Source: Paucibacter sp. KBW04 (GTDB lineage Bacteria; Pseudomonadota; Gammaproteobacteria; Burkholderiales; Burkholderiaceae_C). From it: a DNA stretch of 64,000 nt. The stretch spans positions 1 to 64,000 of the forward strand of contig NZ_QAJN01000011.1 in assembly GCF_003852425.1 (NCBI RefSeq), given 5' to 3'. The notes beneath the pieces were generated by a model. The model did no database searches and was not told the DNA's origin. It was given only the letters and a program-made list of their open reading frames with translations. Below, piece by piece: positions 53,079 to 62,822 of the stretch (positions are counted from its first letter, which is position 1; each line of letters opens with the position of its first letter). The translations under genes were made by a program, and so were the position numbers.

Positions 53079-53573
53079 TCAGGGCGTCAGTGCAGCTAAC
53101 TGCTCGCGCAACGCGGCCTTTTCTGCATTGATTTCCTGCAGCTTGGTGACAGCTGCCGCTGGGGGAGCCTGGCCTAGGGCCAGGGCCTGTGTGACTTCGC
53201 CCGCCGGCCGCACCAGCTTGGCATCAAGCTCGGCCAGCTGGGCCAAGATCGGCTCGGCCGCCTTGCGGTTGAGCGCTGCCTGCGTCGGCACAGAGACCCA
53301 GCGCCGAATCGTCGCGGCCCAAGCCCAGGTCTGATCTGCATCGTCAGCGGGCGCCGGGGGCTGATAGTCGACCAGCACCGGCACCGCGTTGCCAAAGTCA
53401 TCCGGCACCAGCTGCACGCGCTGGCTCATATGGTCGATTTGCATTTGCACCGCACCGCAATCGGGCGGCGTGTTGGCGGCCACCGTCTCAGCATCCGGCA
53501 AGTGCATGCTGTGGGACAGCACCTCGCCGGTGTCGATGCGGTAGAACCGCCAGGCTTGATTGCTGTAGTTCAT
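53079..53573 (-). CDS. Phage tail fibre assembly-like protein
   Basis: A 164-residue protein starting MNYSNQAWRFYRIDTGEVL; the ATG overlaps the stop of the large tail protein (ATGA). The middle (VDYQPPAPADDADQTWAWAATIRRWVSVPTQAALNRKAAEPI) and the helical C terminus (KLQEINAEKAALREQLAAL) resemble small proteins encoded directly after phage tail fibres, some of which are fibre chaperones. The family match is weak, so the role rests mainly on position. Confidence 0.78.
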   Translation of the reverse strand: MNYSNQAWRFYRIDTGEVLSHSMHLPDAETVAANTPPDCGAVQMQIDHMSQRVQLVPDDFGNAVPVLVDYQPPAPADDADQTWAWAATIRRWVSVPTQAALNRKAAEPILAQLAELDAKLVRPAGEVTQALALGQAPPAAAVTKLQEINAEKAALREQLAALTP

Positions 53574-56500
53574 CGTTTGATCACCTCCACTCGAATGCTG
53601 GACTGATAAAGCGGCATGCTCGGGTTGCCGGTTGGGCGGGTGGTTAGCAGCTTGAACGAGAGAGACACGCCGGCCGCAGCCGTGAACGACGAAAGCCCTA
53701 CAAAGGTCTGCCTTGTGCTTGAGTTTGTGTTGCAGGCTGCCAGGATCACATCCGACCCGCCGCCCACGCTGACCGCCCAATACAGCTGGTTGCCGGAGTC
53801 TGGCAACACCCCAGCGGCGCTGATCGTGGCGGAGAAGTTGATAGTGCAATTGACGCCGGGCGTGTAGTTGACCGTTCGCTGGGCGTAGGCGTCCATGGCG
53901 GGCGCACCGGCCCCGCCGAAATCGTTGTTGTCTTGAATGATCGCCGTGGCAGCGCCCAGGGCAAGCTGTCCCGTGTCAACTGAACCGCTGCCCACATAGG
54001 GCTGCCACGTGCCACCGATGCGCTGCCAGGCCTTGGTGCTGCTGATCCAGATTGAGCCGTCGCTAACTGAGCCGGGATCGGTGTCTTGGTAATAGGTGGT
54101 GTTCTTGGTAGCAGCGAGGTCGCCGGTGTAGCTGTTGCGGTCAAGGTCGATGACCCAAGTCGTCCAGGTTGCCGAACTGGAGTGATCCGTCGCCTGCCTG
54201 CGGTATGTCTGAGTGCCGCTGTAGGCGTACTGAACAGCCACGCCGCCGCCGCCATCGGTGAAGAACTGCTTGTTCGTTTCAAGCGTGCACCAGTAGTCAC
54301 CTCCTGGAAGCCCGAGCGAGCTTGACTGTTTGAACTGAAGGTACTTGCCTGGCGTTGCATAGAAAGATGGAGGATCATCTTTCTGGCGTTGGCCTGGACC
54401 GGTTCCGTTGGAAAGGTCAACAACAAGGCCTGCATTATCCAAAGGCTTTCCAGCGCCAGTGAGACCAGACCAAATTGCAGTAAGCCCAAGATGCGCGTCA
54501 TCCGTGATCTGAGCCGTGCCATTGACATATGTACCCGCAGCAATCCAGCTGCTGCCCAGGTACATGCGAATAGCCTGGGGCGTGACGCTAGTGTCAATCC
54601 AGACCGTTTTTTGCGCAGGGGAGCTTGGCGCGGTGCCGGAATAGACAAGGTCGTTACGGGTTGCGTCCAGCGCGCCGGTATAGCTATTGCGATCTAGGTC
54701 CTGTGTCCAGGCGCCCCATGCACTCGCAGAATACAAGGCGAAGCGCCGCCAAGTTTTTTGCCCCTGATATGCATACTGGACATTTGGGCCGCCAGAGTCA
54801 TCAACAAATTGAATCAGAGTCTCAAGGGTGCAGTAGATACCATCCGAACCGCTAAGCCCGATGCTCGATGACTGTTTGAATTGCAGGCTGCGACCCCAGG
54901 GGTATTGACTTGGAAGGTCATCACTTGTTCTCGCCCCGAAAACGCCCGTCGCGGACCAGAGGTCGACGGTCTTTCCTGCGTTATCCAATGGCTTTCCTGC
55001 ACCACTTGTCCCCGCCCAAGTTGCCAAGGTTGAAGCCTTGGCTGCGATGGCGTTCAAAACCGTCTGCCGAGCGTTGTAGTAGTTATTCCACGTTGTCCGA
55101 TCAGTCGCCGGAATGATTGTCGTGTCTTGCGATGTGTCGCTGTACGCAGGGGAAAGCCCGCTTAAGTACGAATTGAGGTTCGTAATCGCCGTGCTGTAGG
55201 CGCTGCGCTCAGTCGTAACCCCAAGGGCGGCAGCTTGCGCGTCGATGCCGCTGTACTCGCCTGAAGCCGCATTCCATGCCTTGATGATCTCGGGCTTCTC
55301 GCCGCGACTCAACACGCCATCCGAGTCAATGGCGGCGAGGCGCGTCAGCGCATTGACTGCATTGGTTCCAGCCGTGGTTGCGGCTGTGGATGCAGCATCT
55401 GCCGTAGCCTGCGCGGCTCGAGCGTCTGTGACATCCATGAGCCTGATGTCTTCGGCGGCTTGCTGCACCGAACTTGACCCACCGCCGCTATATTGGAACC
55501 AAACACCAATCCGGAAGTAAGCTGCACTGGCTGGAATTGGTCTTGGCGTGTTCGCACCGAAGTCTGCTTGATCACCGTAGCGGGTGAACACATTAGGCGC
55601 AGGTTGCCCAGCAAATGTATACCCTGCGAACTCACCGCCCCAACCGGTATCGCTCCCAACTAGGCGCGCGCCATCGGCCTTATACATATCGACGACCAGA
55701 TACATATTCCGGTTGTTGCCACCAGCAGCAAATAGCAGCGCAGACAGGTTGTAAGTGCGGCTGGAACTGATTGGGTATGTTTGCTTGCTCCACGCACGAC
55801 AATCCCCACCCGAGTATGAGTCACAAGAAAAATACTTGACTCCAATTGCGCCCACTGCGGTACTCGGCCCCTGCACAACAATAGGCGCACCCCACTCCCA
55901 AGACTTCGCCGGGTCAAGCAAGCCGGGGTCGCTATTCATGGTGCCGCTTGGGATTGCGATATCGCCCGGTGCCAGCGCATTCGCCGCGCTCACCGTGAAC
56001 TCATCACTCACGGGGATACTACTTCGCCCAGCCGCGTCAACATTGACCGCCCAAACTTTATAGTTACCGGCACTCAACCAAGAGATGTCGAAGTAACTGC
56101 CTGTCACCGCGCCTTGATATACAGCATCTTCAAACGTGTAATAGCTGAATCCAAGATAAATCTTGGTCTGCAAGTAGGACTGCCCAAAACCAACGGCCGA
56201 CCACGTGACATGCGCCACACCGGACGAGACCTGAACGGCAAGGTTCTCAACAACCAATGCGTTAGGCAATGGCGCCACAACATGTGTAAACGCCGAAACG
56301 TCCGCCAAGCTTTGTTCAGCAGCGCCGTAAATATTGAAGCTGGTGCATTTGAAATAAATCGTCTTGCCGATCAGGCTTGTGTCAAGCGCGCCACTCTTTG
56401 CAATTGAGTTATCGACGCGAACAAATTGCGCCCCCAGGTCATGGGGCGTGACCGCCGTGTTGTACGCCCCCCGCTGCAAGCCGGTCATGCTGTAGGCCCC

Positions 56501-58171
56501 AGCTGAAGTTAGCGTGGCAGTTTGATAAGCCAAGTACTCAGCCGATGCACCTTCGATGTAGCACAAAGTTTCAAGGGCCTGGGCATCCGCCAGACTGCCG
56601 CTGATCAACTGACCGGACATCTGCTCGACGGCAAGCACGCCACCGCTGATAGGGCCGGACAAAACCCCGATGCGCGCTCCACCCTCCACACGCATCAATT
56701 GCCGGTAGGTGCTGCCATCCAAACTCACCCACACCGTGCAACCGCCCCAGTTGCCCCCTGGGTTGCGCACGGCGCACCAAACCTCTAGGCCCGCATTGCC
56801 CGCTGCCAGAGACGTGGGCGCCGGGAAAGTCCAAGCAGTGCTCACGCTGGGCGCGGCCGTCAGCGCGTCAGTTGCAAAGCCGACAGGCACCTGGGCCGGG
56901 TAGCGCGGCGCGCTGGCCATGCCGGGCGGGTAGTCCTCACAAACCAGCGTCAGCTCATCATCGCTTTCTTCTGCGATCTCGATCACACGCACCGGGACGT
57001 CCAGCATTTGCAACACGCTGTCGGTCAGCGTGAGCAGATCCATGCACTCGATTAACGCGTAGTGCCAGGGCAGGCTCAGCGTGTACCTGCCCACGACACC
57101 CAGGCTTCGCTGCTTCTTCAGCTCTGCGACCAGGCGGGCGACCTCGGCATCACAGATCCAGTGGGCGGTGATGGTGTCCATCGCCCGCACGCCATTGACG
57201 GCGATATCGGTGCGGTCTTTGGCGGTGACCGTGGCGACGTTGTAGCCGTTGCTGCGGTCTTTGTATTCGACGGTGACAAAGTTGAAGCAATCGTCGCTGG
57301 TCTTGAGCGCGATCTTGATGGGCACTTTGTTGCCGGTGGCGTCATAGCAGCTGTCATCCAACTGGTAGACGGGCGTGGTGTCGGGCGTGAAGGTGCGCCC
57401 GTTTCCAGTCACGACGGCATCGCCATAAGGCTTGACCTTGAGCTTGCCTTCGCTCCAGTAGATGGCGGAATTGGTCAGGTCTGCCACCGTCTGCAGGGCC
57501 TCATGCGCAGCGACTTGAGTTAGCAGCAGCGGGCTCATGAGCAGGCCCGAGGCGACACAGTAGTCGCTCCAAGCAGTCCAATCGCCCAGATAGGCCTCGG
57601 GCATGGCTGCGCCGCGCAGCGGGTCGATCAGCAGCTCGCGGGCGGCTTGCACGGGGTCCACATCCGGTGTTTCGCTGCTCACGCCGTAGGCGCTGGCGTG
57701 CCGCACCTCAAACGAGTGGTTCTCGACGCTGGCGTTATCGCCCAGGTCGTAAGCCGACACGGCAACGCCGGCCAGGCCGCTATAGCCGATGGCCTCAACG
57801 CCCTTACCGGTGAGCCCTGACCACACAGATTGACCAACAGCGCCACTCAACAGCGTCAGGCCGAGCGTGGCGCGGGTGGTCTGACTCTTGCCCTTCCACA
57901 CCGAGGGAATGTCTTGGATGGGCCCATGCGCGGCGATCATCACCAAGCTGCAGGTATAGGTGTAGGTGGTGGACGTGCCGCCACCGCCGCCGCCCTTGCC
58001 CCCCTGCTGCTGGGTGTGGGCGTGGGCGACAAGATCGCCGTACCACACCAGATTGCCAGGCACACGGTGCATGCCACGCATCCAGGGGATGACGGCCCCG
58101 GCCACTGAGCTTTGGAACGTCAGGGCCTCAGCGCGCGTGGCGCTGGTGTTCATGCCGCCATTGCCGCTCAT
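53570..58171 (-). CDS. Phage host-specificity / tail tip protein
   Basis: A 1533-residue baseplate hub-fibre protein of the lambda J / GTA type. Residues 1-110 include a Gly-rich loop and the start VAGAVIPWMRGMHRVPGNLVWYGD. About 150-400 form the Phage-tail_3-like hub (SETPDVDPVQAARELL, TLVCEDYPPG). FN3-like segments follow (VENLAVQVSSGVAHVTWSAV). A helical stalk (about 930-1030) leads to a distal part with two copies of a module of about 180 residues, both starting GAGKPLDNAG and containing DLDRNSYTG. The C terminus is beta-rich and probably binds the receptor. The distal part looks lower in G+C than its neighbours. Confidence 0.92.
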   Translation of the reverse strand: MSGNGGMNTSATRAEALTFQSSVAGAVIPWMRGMHRVPGNLVWYGDLVAHAHTQQQGGKGGGGGGTSTTYTYTCSLVMIAAHGPIQDIPSVWKGKSQTTRATLGLTLLSGAVGQSVWSGLTGKGVEAIGYSGLAGVAVSAYDLGDNASVENHSFEVRHASAYGVSSETPDVDPVQAARELLIDPLRGAAMPEAYLGDWTAWSDYCVASGLLMSPLLLTQVAAHEALQTVADLTNSAIYWSEGKLKVKPYGDAVVTGNGRTFTPDTTPVYQLDDSCYDATGNKVPIKIALKTSDDCFNFVTVEYKDRSNGYNVATVTAKDRTDIAVNGVRAMDTITAHWICDAEVARLVAELKKQRSLGVVGRYTLSLPWHYALIECMDLLTLTDSVLQMLDVPVRVIEIAEESDDELTLVCEDYPPGMASAPRYPAQVPVGFATDALTAAPSVSTAWTFPAPTSLAAGNAGLEVWCAVRNPGGNWGGCTVWVSLDGSTYRQLMRVEGGARIGVLSGPISGGVLAVEQMSGQLISGSLADAQALETLCYIEGASAEYLAYQTATLTSAGAYSMTGLQRGAYNTAVTPHDLGAQFVRVDNSIAKSGALDTSLIGKTIYFKCTSFNIYGAAEQSLADVSAFTHVVAPLPNALVVENLAVQVSSGVAHVTWSAVGFGQSYLQTKIYLGFSYYTFEDAVYQGAVTGSYFDISWLSAGNYKVWAVNVDAAGRSSIPVSDEFTVSAANALAPGDIAIPSGTMNSDPGLLDPAKSWEWGAPIVVQGPSTAVGAIGVKYFSCDSYSGGDCRAWSKQTYPISSSRTYNLSALLFAAGGNNRNMYLVVDMYKADGARLVGSDTGWGGEFAGYTFAGQPAPNVFTRYGDQADFGANTPRPIPASAAYFRIGVWFQYSGGGSSSVQQAAEDIRLMDVTDARAAQATADAASTAATTAGTNAVNALTRLAAIDSDGVLSRGEKPEIIKAWNAASGEYSGIDAQAAALGVTTERSAYSTAITNLNSYLSGLSPAYSDTSQDTTIIPATDRTTWNNYYNARQTVLNAIAAKASTLATWAGTSGAGKPLDNAGKTVDLWSATGVFGARTSDDLPSQYPWGRSLQFKQSSSIGLSGSDGIYCTLETLIQFVDDSGGPNVQYAYQGQKTWRRFALYSASAWGAWTQDLDRNSYTGALDATRNDLVYSGTAPSSPAQKTVWIDTSVTPQAIRMYLGSSWIAAGTYVNGTAQITDDAHLGLTAIWSGLTGAGKPLDNAGLVVDLSNGTGPGQRQKDDPPSFYATPGKYLQFKQSSSLGLPGGDYWCTLETNKQFFTDGGGGVAVQYAYSGTQTYRRQATDHSSSATWTTWVIDLDRNSYTGDLAATKNTTYYQDTDPGSVSDGSIWISSTKAWQRIGGTWQPYVGSGSVDTGQLALGAATAIIQDNNDFGGAGAPAMDAYAQRTVNYTPGVNCTINFSATISAAGVLPDSGNQLYWAVSVGGGSDVILAACNTNSSTRQTFVGLSSFTAAAGVSLSFKLLTTRPTGNPSMPLYQSSIRVEVIKR
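54115..55020 (-). repeat. Duplicated distal module in the tail tip gene
   Basis: Two diverged copies, at about 55020-54670 and 54475-54115, encode GAGKPLDNAG, LQFKQSSSxGL, a Tyr-rich strand (VQYAYxGxxTxRR) and DLDRNSYTG in the same order. Each is followed by a shorter WI-containing strand region (KTVWIDTSV, GSIWISSTK). This looks like internal duplication of a carbohydrate- or receptor-binding unit. Boundaries are approximate. Confidence 0.8.
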
Positions 58172-58596
58172 TTCAGGATGCTCCAGTACTGCACTTCACG
58201 GCCTTCCAGCGGGGCCTCGGTGATGCGGGTACGCACCACGCCCAGGCTCACATACGCATGCACAAACTCACCCTCACCCACGCAGATCCCGCTATGGCTG
58301 AAGGTTCGGCCAAAGCGCCACATGGCCATATCGCCGGGCTGCGGCTGCTCGACCTGAACCGCGCCGGCCTCAGCCAGCCAGGCCAAATACACCTCTTCGC
58401 TTCGGTGCAAATGCCACTGAGTGCTGTAGTTGCCCACGTCCAGCGCTGGGGCGATCTGCAGCGCATCTGCATAGACGGCCAGCAAGATTTGGGCGCAGTC
58501 CACACCGGCGCCCTTAACACGGCCGTGGTGGTGGTATGGGGTGCCGAGCCAGGACATGGCCTCGGCAACGATTTGTTCGCGCATGGCGGTGCTCAT
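58168..58596 (-). CDS. Phage NlpC/P60 family tail peptidase
   Basis: A 142-residue NlpC/P60 protein. The catalytic Cys lies in GVDCAQILLAV and the His in FSHSGICVGEGEFVHAYV. Phage members of this size sit in the tail tip and are thought to cut peptidoglycan peptides during DNA entry (lambda K, GTA gp14). The start overlaps the DUF2163 stop, and the stop overlaps the tail tip start, both as ATGA. Confidence 0.95.
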   Translation of the reverse strand: MSTAMREQIVAEAMSWLGTPYHHHGRVKGAGVDCAQILLAVYADALQIAPALDVGNYSTQWHLHRSEEVYLAWLAEAGAVQVEQPQPGDMAMWRFGRTFSHSGICVGEGEFVHAYVSLGVVRTRITEAPLEGREVQYWSILK

Positions 58597-59477
58597 GTGA
58601 CGGTCTCCGCCTGGGGGATGTAGGGCTGACCCTTGAAGTGGGGCAGATTGGCAAACTTGTTGGAACAGGTGGACTGCAGGCCATCGCAGCCGGGCAGGAT
58701 GCTGAACGTGTCACCCGACGCGACTGGGCTTGGAAGCGGCGAGAGAACCGTGATGGTGCCGTCGCCCAGATGTGTTTTGACGGTGCGACTGATGCCCGCA
58801 TTCGCCCCGCTCGCAAAGGTGATGGTGCCGAGGTCGAAGTAGCCCACTGCCTGCGCCAGGTTAGTGCTGAATTGCGTACGGCCCAGAGAGCTGGCCGAGG
58901 TGGTCGCCCCTCCAGCGATGCGCGAGGCAGTGGTGATGCCGCACTCAGCGTCATAGACGGTGCGCGCACACTGTGCGCTGAACTGCTCACGAGGCACTTG
59001 CACGTTGAGGCGGCTTAGCTCGCTCTTGACAGCGATCTGACAGCCGTAGCGGTCGATATCGGGCATATCGGCAACGCGTCCGGTGAACCAGTTCAAGGCA
59101 CCTACGGGGCCCGTATCGCCTGCGCCCCAGAACGCCCGATCCAGCTGCACCGTCGCGTTGACGAACCCACGGGCGCGGATGTAGGCCAACAATGGAGTGC
59201 CAGCGATTGCGCAGGGGCGCGAGGCGTCGGTGGTCAGCGTGAGCGTGAGGGTGTCAACGGTCACGCCGACCGTCCATTTGCACCGGCTGCGCTCGATGCC
59301 TGGGCCCAATGCCCACACCTGGCCATTGCCTTGCACCGGCATCTCAAAGCTCGTCCAGCGCAACACCGTGCCGCTTTGCAGGGTGATGGTGTAGAGGTCG
59401 CACTTGTTTAGTGGCCCGCCGCTGTTGAGCAGCGCGGCCAGGGCGCCCGTAGATGTTTCCCAGAGAGCGGTTCTCAT
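58593..59477 (-). CDS. DUF2163 phage tail protein
   Basis: A 294-residue protein of the DUF2163 family (RcGTA gp13-like hub protein). Typical parts are the N-terminal CDLYTITLQSGTVLRWTSFE, the repeated beta motif WFTGRVADMPDIDRYGCQIAVKSELSRLN and the Cys-rich end CARTVYDAECGI ... LPGCDGLQSTCSNKFANLPHFKGQPYIP. The four C-terminal cysteines may bind an iron-sulfur cluster, as proposed for related tail hubs. It is coupled to both neighbours by ATGA overlaps. Confidence 0.93.
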   Translation of the reverse strand: MRTALWETSTGALAALLNSGGPLNKCDLYTITLQSGTVLRWTSFEMPVQGNGQVWALGPGIERSRCKWTVGVTVDTLTLTLTTDASRPCAIAGTPLLAYIRARGFVNATVQLDRAFWGAGDTGPVGALNWFTGRVADMPDIDRYGCQIAVKSELSRLNVQVPREQFSAQCARTVYDAECGITTASRIAGGATTSASSLGRTQFSTNLAQAVGYFDLGTITFASGANAGISRTVKTHLGDGTITVLSPLPSPVASGDTFSILPGCDGLQSTCSNKFANLPHFKGQPYIPQAETVT

Positions 59478-60073
59478 AGCGGCTTCACCGTGATGAATTC
59501 AACCTTCTTGGTTTCGTAGAAGACCCCCGAACTCTTTGTGAAGTCCAACGACTCACTGGAGAAGCGGCAGCGCCAGAAGAACTTCCCCGACCACCGGATT
59601 TGCGAGCCCGCAGACGGCGCGACGGCCAGCGTGACAACCCCTGTGGGGCCAATGCTGGTCGGTGTCCAAACAGAGCCTGCGACTTTGATCTCCGCAGCGC
59701 CATTGACTCCGCCATACAGCGGCTCAATGAAGCCGCCCAAAGTGCGGCCGATCTGGAACTGGGTCGTGACTCCATCGCCAACGCCGATCAGCTGATCAAC
59801 GCACGTGTTGTCGTCCTCGTCATCGAACAGCCAGTCGTCAAATGTTCCACCTACCCTGTTGTAGAAGCCCATGAGGGTCTGCCAATCCGGAGCAGCTGCA
59901 GTCTTTCGCAGGAACTCAAAAGGCAGGCTGTATCGATAGAGGGGCAACGTGCTGTCACGCGCGCGGAATTCCCGGCGCGAGGGCGTTACTTTGATCTTGA
60001 CTGGCGGTGCCAGGACGGTGCGGCCGACGGGCCAACTTTGGCCGGGTAGCTTGGGGAAGATGAGCTGGCTCAT
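59474..60073 (-). CDS. DUF2460 phage tail protein
   Basis: A 199-residue protein of the DUF2460 family (RcGTA gp12-like distal tail protein). Features are LPLYRYSLPFEFLR near the start, GFYNRVGGTFDDWLFDDEDDNTC and the C-terminal WSGKFFWRCRFSSESLDF. It should form the distal tail ring between tube and hub. It overlaps the tape measure stop and the DUF2163 start by ATGA. Confidence 0.93.
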   Translation of the reverse strand: MSQLIFPKLPGQSWPVGRTVLAPPVKIKVTPSRREFRARDSTLPLYRYSLPFEFLRKTAAAPDWQTLMGFYNRVGGTFDDWLFDDEDDNTCVDQLIGVGDGVTTQFQIGRTLGGFIEPLYGGVNGAAEIKVAGSVWTPTSIGPTGVVTLAVAPSAGSQIRWSGKFFWRCRFSSESLDFTKSSGVFYETKKVEFITVKPL

Positions 60074-62499
60074 AGGACAAAGTCGCGCTTGAGGGACTTG
60101 AAAGCGGCGGCGAGATCGTCACGGTGGACCATGAAGAAGTTGCCTTTGAGGGGGGTTGCTTTGAGCACCACGGGGCCACCGCCACCGACTGCGCCACCGC
60201 TGCCACCGTCCGCCAAGTCGCGGATCACATCCGCTTGCTTGGCGGGCAGAACCATTTCCTTCTCGTGCAGCTGCGTCATGGGGTTGACGCCGGCCGGGAT
60301 GTCATACCCTCCCTCAGCTGATGCAACCTTGCCCGCGATGGCCGAGACGCCTGCAAACGCTGCACCGGCGGCAGCCACGGCCAGCACCGGGCCGACATAA
60401 GGGATGCCCACCACCGCTTTCCACGCAGCTGCCATCGCTTCCCAGGCGCTGGTCATGATGTTCTTGACGGCGGTAGCGGCCCACAGCGCCACAGACTTGG
60501 CAGCGGCCCAGCTCTCCATCAGCCAACGCTGAGCAGTGCCCGCAGCAGTGGCGCCGGTTTTGGCTTGCTCACCAAGCGCCCACGCCACCACCTTCTTTTT
60601 CACGACTCCGGCGAACCATCCCACCATCTCAGCACCGATTGCACGCATCGCATTGCGCCAGGTCAGCGTCCCGTTCATCATTGCATTCACGCCGCTGTCC
60701 CAAAGGCTGCTCATTCGGCCACTGAGATCCGTCCAGATGGCGTTCATCTCGGCTGCCGATTCGACGGCGATCTGCCCGCGAATTTGGGCGAGGCGCATCT
60801 GGTGGGCCTGCTCCAGCGCCTCGATCTGCGTGTTCAGCTGAGCGACCTGCACGGGATCGCGCATAGGGTCGAGCGCCGCCAGGTTGGCCTGGGCGGCGGC
60901 CATCTTGATCTCGTAGCGCCGGTTCTCAAACTCCTGCTCTTGGGCCAGAAGATCGGCCTGGGTGCCGAAGCCGAGCACCACCCTATTCCGGGCCGTCTCT
61001 TCGTCTTGGTCAACCACGGCCAGATTGCGCTGCTCCCATGCGGATAACTGGGCCTGGCCGATTTGATCGGCTTGTTGGGCCTCTTCTTGCAGGACCGCCA
61101 CGCGCGCGGCCGAGGCCTTCTTGCTGACATGCAGACGGTCCTTTTCGTTCAAGGTCGTCAGGTTCAGGATGCCGGCCCAGAACGCTGCCTCGGCTTGCTT
61201 GCTCATGCCGTGCAAGGCGTCACGCTCAGACGCCACCACCTTCTCAGCTTCAAGCTGAGCCTCAAAGGCGGCCATCTGGGAGGGGTCTTTCTCGGCCTTG
61301 TCCTTATCCGGCTTGGTTTCGTAGTTCTTGCCCTTGCCTGTTTTTGCAGCCGTCGCCGTAGGCTTGCCCCAAAGCGCCGTGATGTCGGTCCAGGTCTGCT
61401 TGGCGTCCTCCTTCATGCGGTCGCCCAATTTGGAAAACGCATCGCCCCAGTTGCTGAAGATGTTGGTCATCTCTTCTTGAGCGCCCTTCACATCCCCTTG
61501 AATCAGCATGCGAATGGCCCGTCCCAGCGTGGCGATGGGATCGGCAATGGTCGAGACGACAATCCAGAGCTGGCGCAGCGCACCAATGACCACATGCACG
61601 GCCGTGGCCACAGCATCCAGGGCGACCTTGAAGGCGAACACGGCCGGCGGGGCGACCTCTGCGAACCACTCGCCCAGGCGTGTCAGGATGGGCATCACCG
61701 CATCGCCGATGGCTTTCTTGAGCGCGAGCATCACATCGCCCACGTCATTCATGGCGGCCTTGTAGCGCTTGCTGGCCTCCACGTTCTCTTGGCCAACCGT
61801 CAGGCCGAGCTCTTCTTGCTTCTTCTTGGCTGCCTCCAGCACGTCGTTATTCAGCTTGAGCAGGCCGGTAGCCTCTGAAGCGCCGCGCCCCCACAGCGTC
61901 ATGGCAGCCAGGTTTCGGTCGGTGCCTTCCTTGTAGCCATTGATGACCTTGATGCTGTCCATCATCAGGTCGTTCAAATTGCGCAAGTTGCCGTGCGAGT
62001 CGCGCGTGGCCAGGCCCATGCGCTGCAACTCGCCTTCGTTTTGCTTGAGCTGGCGGCCCAGCATGGAGGCTGCACCCGTGAAGGTCTCGGCATCGGTGTA
62101 GATGTCGCCCAGTGCCACATTGAGCGTGCTGGCCTCGGAGGTGGTAATGCTCAGCGTCCGCGCCAACTTGTTGGCTTCGCCTGTGAACTGCTGGGTAGCC
62201 TTGATGCCGCTGGCAAACATGGCCCCGCCGCCGAGAATCGCCGCCACCGCTGCGAATGCGATGTTCACCTTACTGAAGGCCCCAGATAGGCCGCTGATGG
62301 CGCCGCCCATACTGCTGGTGCTTGAAGACACGGCTTCTGCGGCCTTGCCCATGTGCTCCGCCGTATCGGCCCGCAGCTTGGTGAAGTGCCCGCGCATTTG
62401 CTCCGCGGCACGCTGCACCAAGCTCGGGGCCTGCTGCATACCGCTTTGGAGCTCAGCGGTGTTGGCCGTGACATTGACGTTGACGGTGTTGTCGCTCAT
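60070..62499 (-). CDS. Phage tail tape measure protein
   Basis: An 809-residue tape measure protein. The N terminus (DNTVNVNVTANTAELQSGMQQAPSLVQRAAEQM) is typical of TP901/lambdoid tape measures. Long helical stretches and hydrophobic segments (about 70-100 and 300-340: AGVAAPPAVFAFKVALDAVATAVHVVIGAL-like) follow, and coiled coil near 440-560. Its length sets tail length, which by the usual rule of about 0.15 nm per residue would be near 120 nm. The start at 62499 overlaps the chaperone stop (ATGA); an upstream frame start at 62700 lies in the chaperone gene. Confidence 0.93.
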   Translation of the reverse strand: MSDNTVNVNVTANTAELQSGMQQAPSLVQRAAEQMRGHFTKLRADTAEHMGKAAEAVSSSTSSMGGAISGLSGAFSKVNIAFAAVAAILGGGAMFASGIKATQQFTGEANKLARTLSITTSEASTLNVALGDIYTDAETFTGAASMLGRQLKQNEGELQRMGLATRDSHGNLRNLNDLMMDSIKVINGYKEGTDRNLAAMTLWGRGASEATGLLKLNNDVLEAAKKKQEELGLTVGQENVEASKRYKAAMNDVGDVMLALKKAIGDAVMPILTRLGEWFAEVAPPAVFAFKVALDAVATAVHVVIGALRQLWIVVSTIADPIATLGRAIRMLIQGDVKGAQEEMTNIFSNWGDAFSKLGDRMKEDAKQTWTDITALWGKPTATAAKTGKGKNYETKPDKDKAEKDPSQMAAFEAQLEAEKVVASERDALHGMSKQAEAAFWAGILNLTTLNEKDRLHVSKKASAARVAVLQEEAQQADQIGQAQLSAWEQRNLAVVDQDEETARNRVVLGFGTQADLLAQEQEFENRRYEIKMAAAQANLAALDPMRDPVQVAQLNTQIEALEQAHQMRLAQIRGQIAVESAAEMNAIWTDLSGRMSSLWDSGVNAMMNGTLTWRNAMRAIGAEMVGWFAGVVKKKVVAWALGEQAKTGATAAGTAQRWLMESWAAAKSVALWAATAVKNIMTSAWEAMAAAWKAVVGIPYVGPVLAVAAAGAAFAGVSAIAGKVASAEGGYDIPAGVNPMTQLHEKEMVLPAKQADVIRDLADGGSGGAVGGGGPVVLKATPLKGNFFMVHRDDLAAAFKSLKRDFVL

Positions 62500-62822
62500 G
62501 GTGCGGCCGCAGTTGGAGAGGTGGTTGAAGTGGGCAAGCCCATGCTGACCAGCAAGGCGTTGAAGTCGCCTTCGGATAGCTTGGTGGTCGGGATTACGTC
62601 CTGGTCTTCCAGGTGCTCGGCTTGCTCGTCTTGCTTCTTGGGCTTGGCCGCGCCGAGGTAGTGCGCCACCATCACAGGCAGCGGGGGAAACTGCGCCCAT
62701 TGCTCGCGCAGCGCGGCGAGCGTGGGCAGATCAAGCTCGTCGCGGATGTGGGGGATCGTCCAGCCGGTGCAATACGCCACTTCGGCGTAAAGCGCCGGCC
62801 AGTTCAGGCCTCCCCCGCTGGG
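62496..62822 (-). CDS. Tail assembly chaperone T-part, made by -1 frameshift
   Basis: The second half of a lambda G/GT-like chaperone. In the -1 frame after the slippery heptamer the sequence reads PSGGGLNWPALYAEVAYCTG and continues WTIPHIRDELDLPTLAALREQW, a typical T-domain start that lacks its own good ribosome-binding site. A GTG at 62780 could start a short free form. The extension adds 108 residues to the G-part for a fusion of about 219. It would load the tape measure during tail assembly. Confidence 0.85.
   Translation of the reverse strand, partial: PSGGGLNWPALYAEVAYCTGWTIPHIRDELDLPTLAALREQWAQFPPLPVMVAHYLGAAKPKKQDEQAEHLEDQDVIPTTKLSEGDFNALLVSMGLPTSTTSPTAAAP

Noticed and set aside
62499-62700. 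Longer tape measure protein starting at 62700
   Set aside because: The extra residues come from the other frame of the tail chaperone gene; the ATGA-coupled ATG at 62499 fits the family N terminus.
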